From Pseudomonas sp. H1h (lineage in GTDB: Bacteria > Pseudomonadota > Gammaproteobacteria > Pseudomonadales > Pseudomonadaceae), in the NCBI RefSeq assembly GCF_000633255.1, contig NZ_AYMJ01000003.1, forward strand, positions 186,001 through 250,000: DNA of 64,000 nucleotides. Reading direction: 5' to 3'. Shown piece after piece: positions 63,695 to 64,000 of the stretch (position 1 is its first letter; each line of letters opens with the position of its first letter). The translations under genes and the position numbers were made by a program. A model generated the notes under the pieces. It was not told the origin of the DNA and did no database searches. It saw only the letters and a list, made by a program, of their open reading frames with translations.

Positions 63695-64000
63695 TCAAGT
63701 CGCAAACATCCACCCTCGCGCACTCGCCACCGGCTCCGACACCACCCCCTCCAGCACCATCCGCGTAATCGTATCCGCTGCCGTTTGGTAGTCCTCATCC
63801 TGCGGCACCGGGCGCCCGGTGATGCAGCCCATTTGCCAGCCGATGTTGGTGTAGGTGCGGGTTGCCGACCAGATGAACAGCATCAGATGCTCCGGGTCCA
63901 CCGGTGCCAGCAAGCCGCGCTCGATCCAGCTGCGCAGGCAGTCGACGTTGCGTCGGGCTTCGGCGTGCAGCAGGTCACGGCATTCGTCCGGCAACTGTCG
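63695..64000 (-). CDS. TetR-family regulator, C-terminal part (cut by window edge)
   Basis: The visible 101 residues are the ligand-binding half of a TetR-type repressor of the RutR/YcdC-like group. RSWIERGLLAPVDPEHLMLF and IWSATRTYTNIGWQM form the helix pair that shapes the ligand pocket and dimer interface. The DNA-binding N-terminus lies beyond 64000. It converges with the LprI-domain gene, leaving 61 nt between stops. Confidence 0.82.
   Translation of the reverse strand, partial: RQLPDECRDLLHAEARRNVDCLRSWIERGLLAPVDPEHLMLFIWSATRTYTNIGWQMGCITGRPVPQDEDYQTAADTITRMVLEGVVSEPVASARGWMFAT

Overview
The window is chromosomal DNA from a Pseudomonas, most likely of the P. fluorescens group. Three things point there: the conserved gene order nuo - aceA - purB - hflD - mnmA - idh/icd - cspD - clpS - clpA - infA - bpt - aat - trxB - ftsK - lolA - rarA - crcB - serS - cysG - tusDCB/tusE; the G+C-rich codon use; and many REPIN-type inverted repeats built on TGTGGGAGCGRGC / CTCGCGAA. 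No rRNA, tRNA or CRISPR was seen.

Layout. 1-9983 (minus strand): the respiratory complex I operon from nuoA to nuoK (nuoK is cut by the left edge; nuoC and nuoD are fused). 10629-19027: isocitrate lyase, a short secretin-like protein, a GNAT/RoxA pair, purB, hflD-mnmA and a NUDIX hydrolase, all on the minus strand. 19028-22991: two unrelated isocitrate dehydrogenases, divergently arranged. 23054-29985: CspD, the ClpS-ClpA protease adaptor and unfoldase, IF-1, and the N-degron transferases Bpt and Aat next to TrxB. That is a coherent protein-turnover neighbourhood. It is interrupted by a gene-free block of nested inverted repeats (26340-27080). 30295-37930 (plus): ftsK, lolA, rarA-crcB, serS-cysG. 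38049-41515 (minus): a glutathionyl-hydroquinone reductase and the tusDCB-tusE sulfur relay with ybiB. 41678-46338: small accessory genes, ending in a leaderless chitin-active LPMO and chitinase operon.

The highlight is 46393-58582, an accessory cluster set between the chitinase and a NUDIX gene. A MocR-type PLP-dependent regulator is transcribed away from a long plus-strand operon: FAD/NAD(P)-binding protein, MFS exporter, AlaA-type aminotransferase, YqcI/YcgG-family haem N-hydroxylase, arginase-like hydrolase, DapF-like racemase, cysteine-synthase-like enzyme, MetX-like acyltransferase, SDR and ATP-grasp ligase. The last seven, leaving out the SDR, correspond one for one to DcsA, B, C, D, E and G of the D-cycloserine pathway known from Streptomyces lavendulae. 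They would take L-arginine to hydroxyarginine to hydroxyurea, L-serine to O-acetylserine, then O-ureido-L-serine, O-ureido-D-serine and cycloserine. Active-site residues agree: a Cys replaces a metal-binding His in the arginase-like protein, and the DAP-specific Asn and Arg of the DapF-like protein are Thr and Tyr. The Streptomyces D-Ala-D-Ala ligase self-resistance gene has no counterpart here. The extra aminotransferase, SDR, FAD protein and PLP-dependent regulator make this a distinct version of the pathway.

58637-64000: NUDIX hydrolase, Ogt, periplasmic gamma-glutamyltranspeptidase, an isochorismatase-fold hydrolase, a five-copy REP block, a secreted LprI-domain protein and the C-terminal part of a TetR regulator cut by the right edge. 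Apparent post-transcriptional and damage control signals (GGA-loop hairpins, an exact RsmA/CsrA-type site, a LexA-like box) fall in the two accessory operons.
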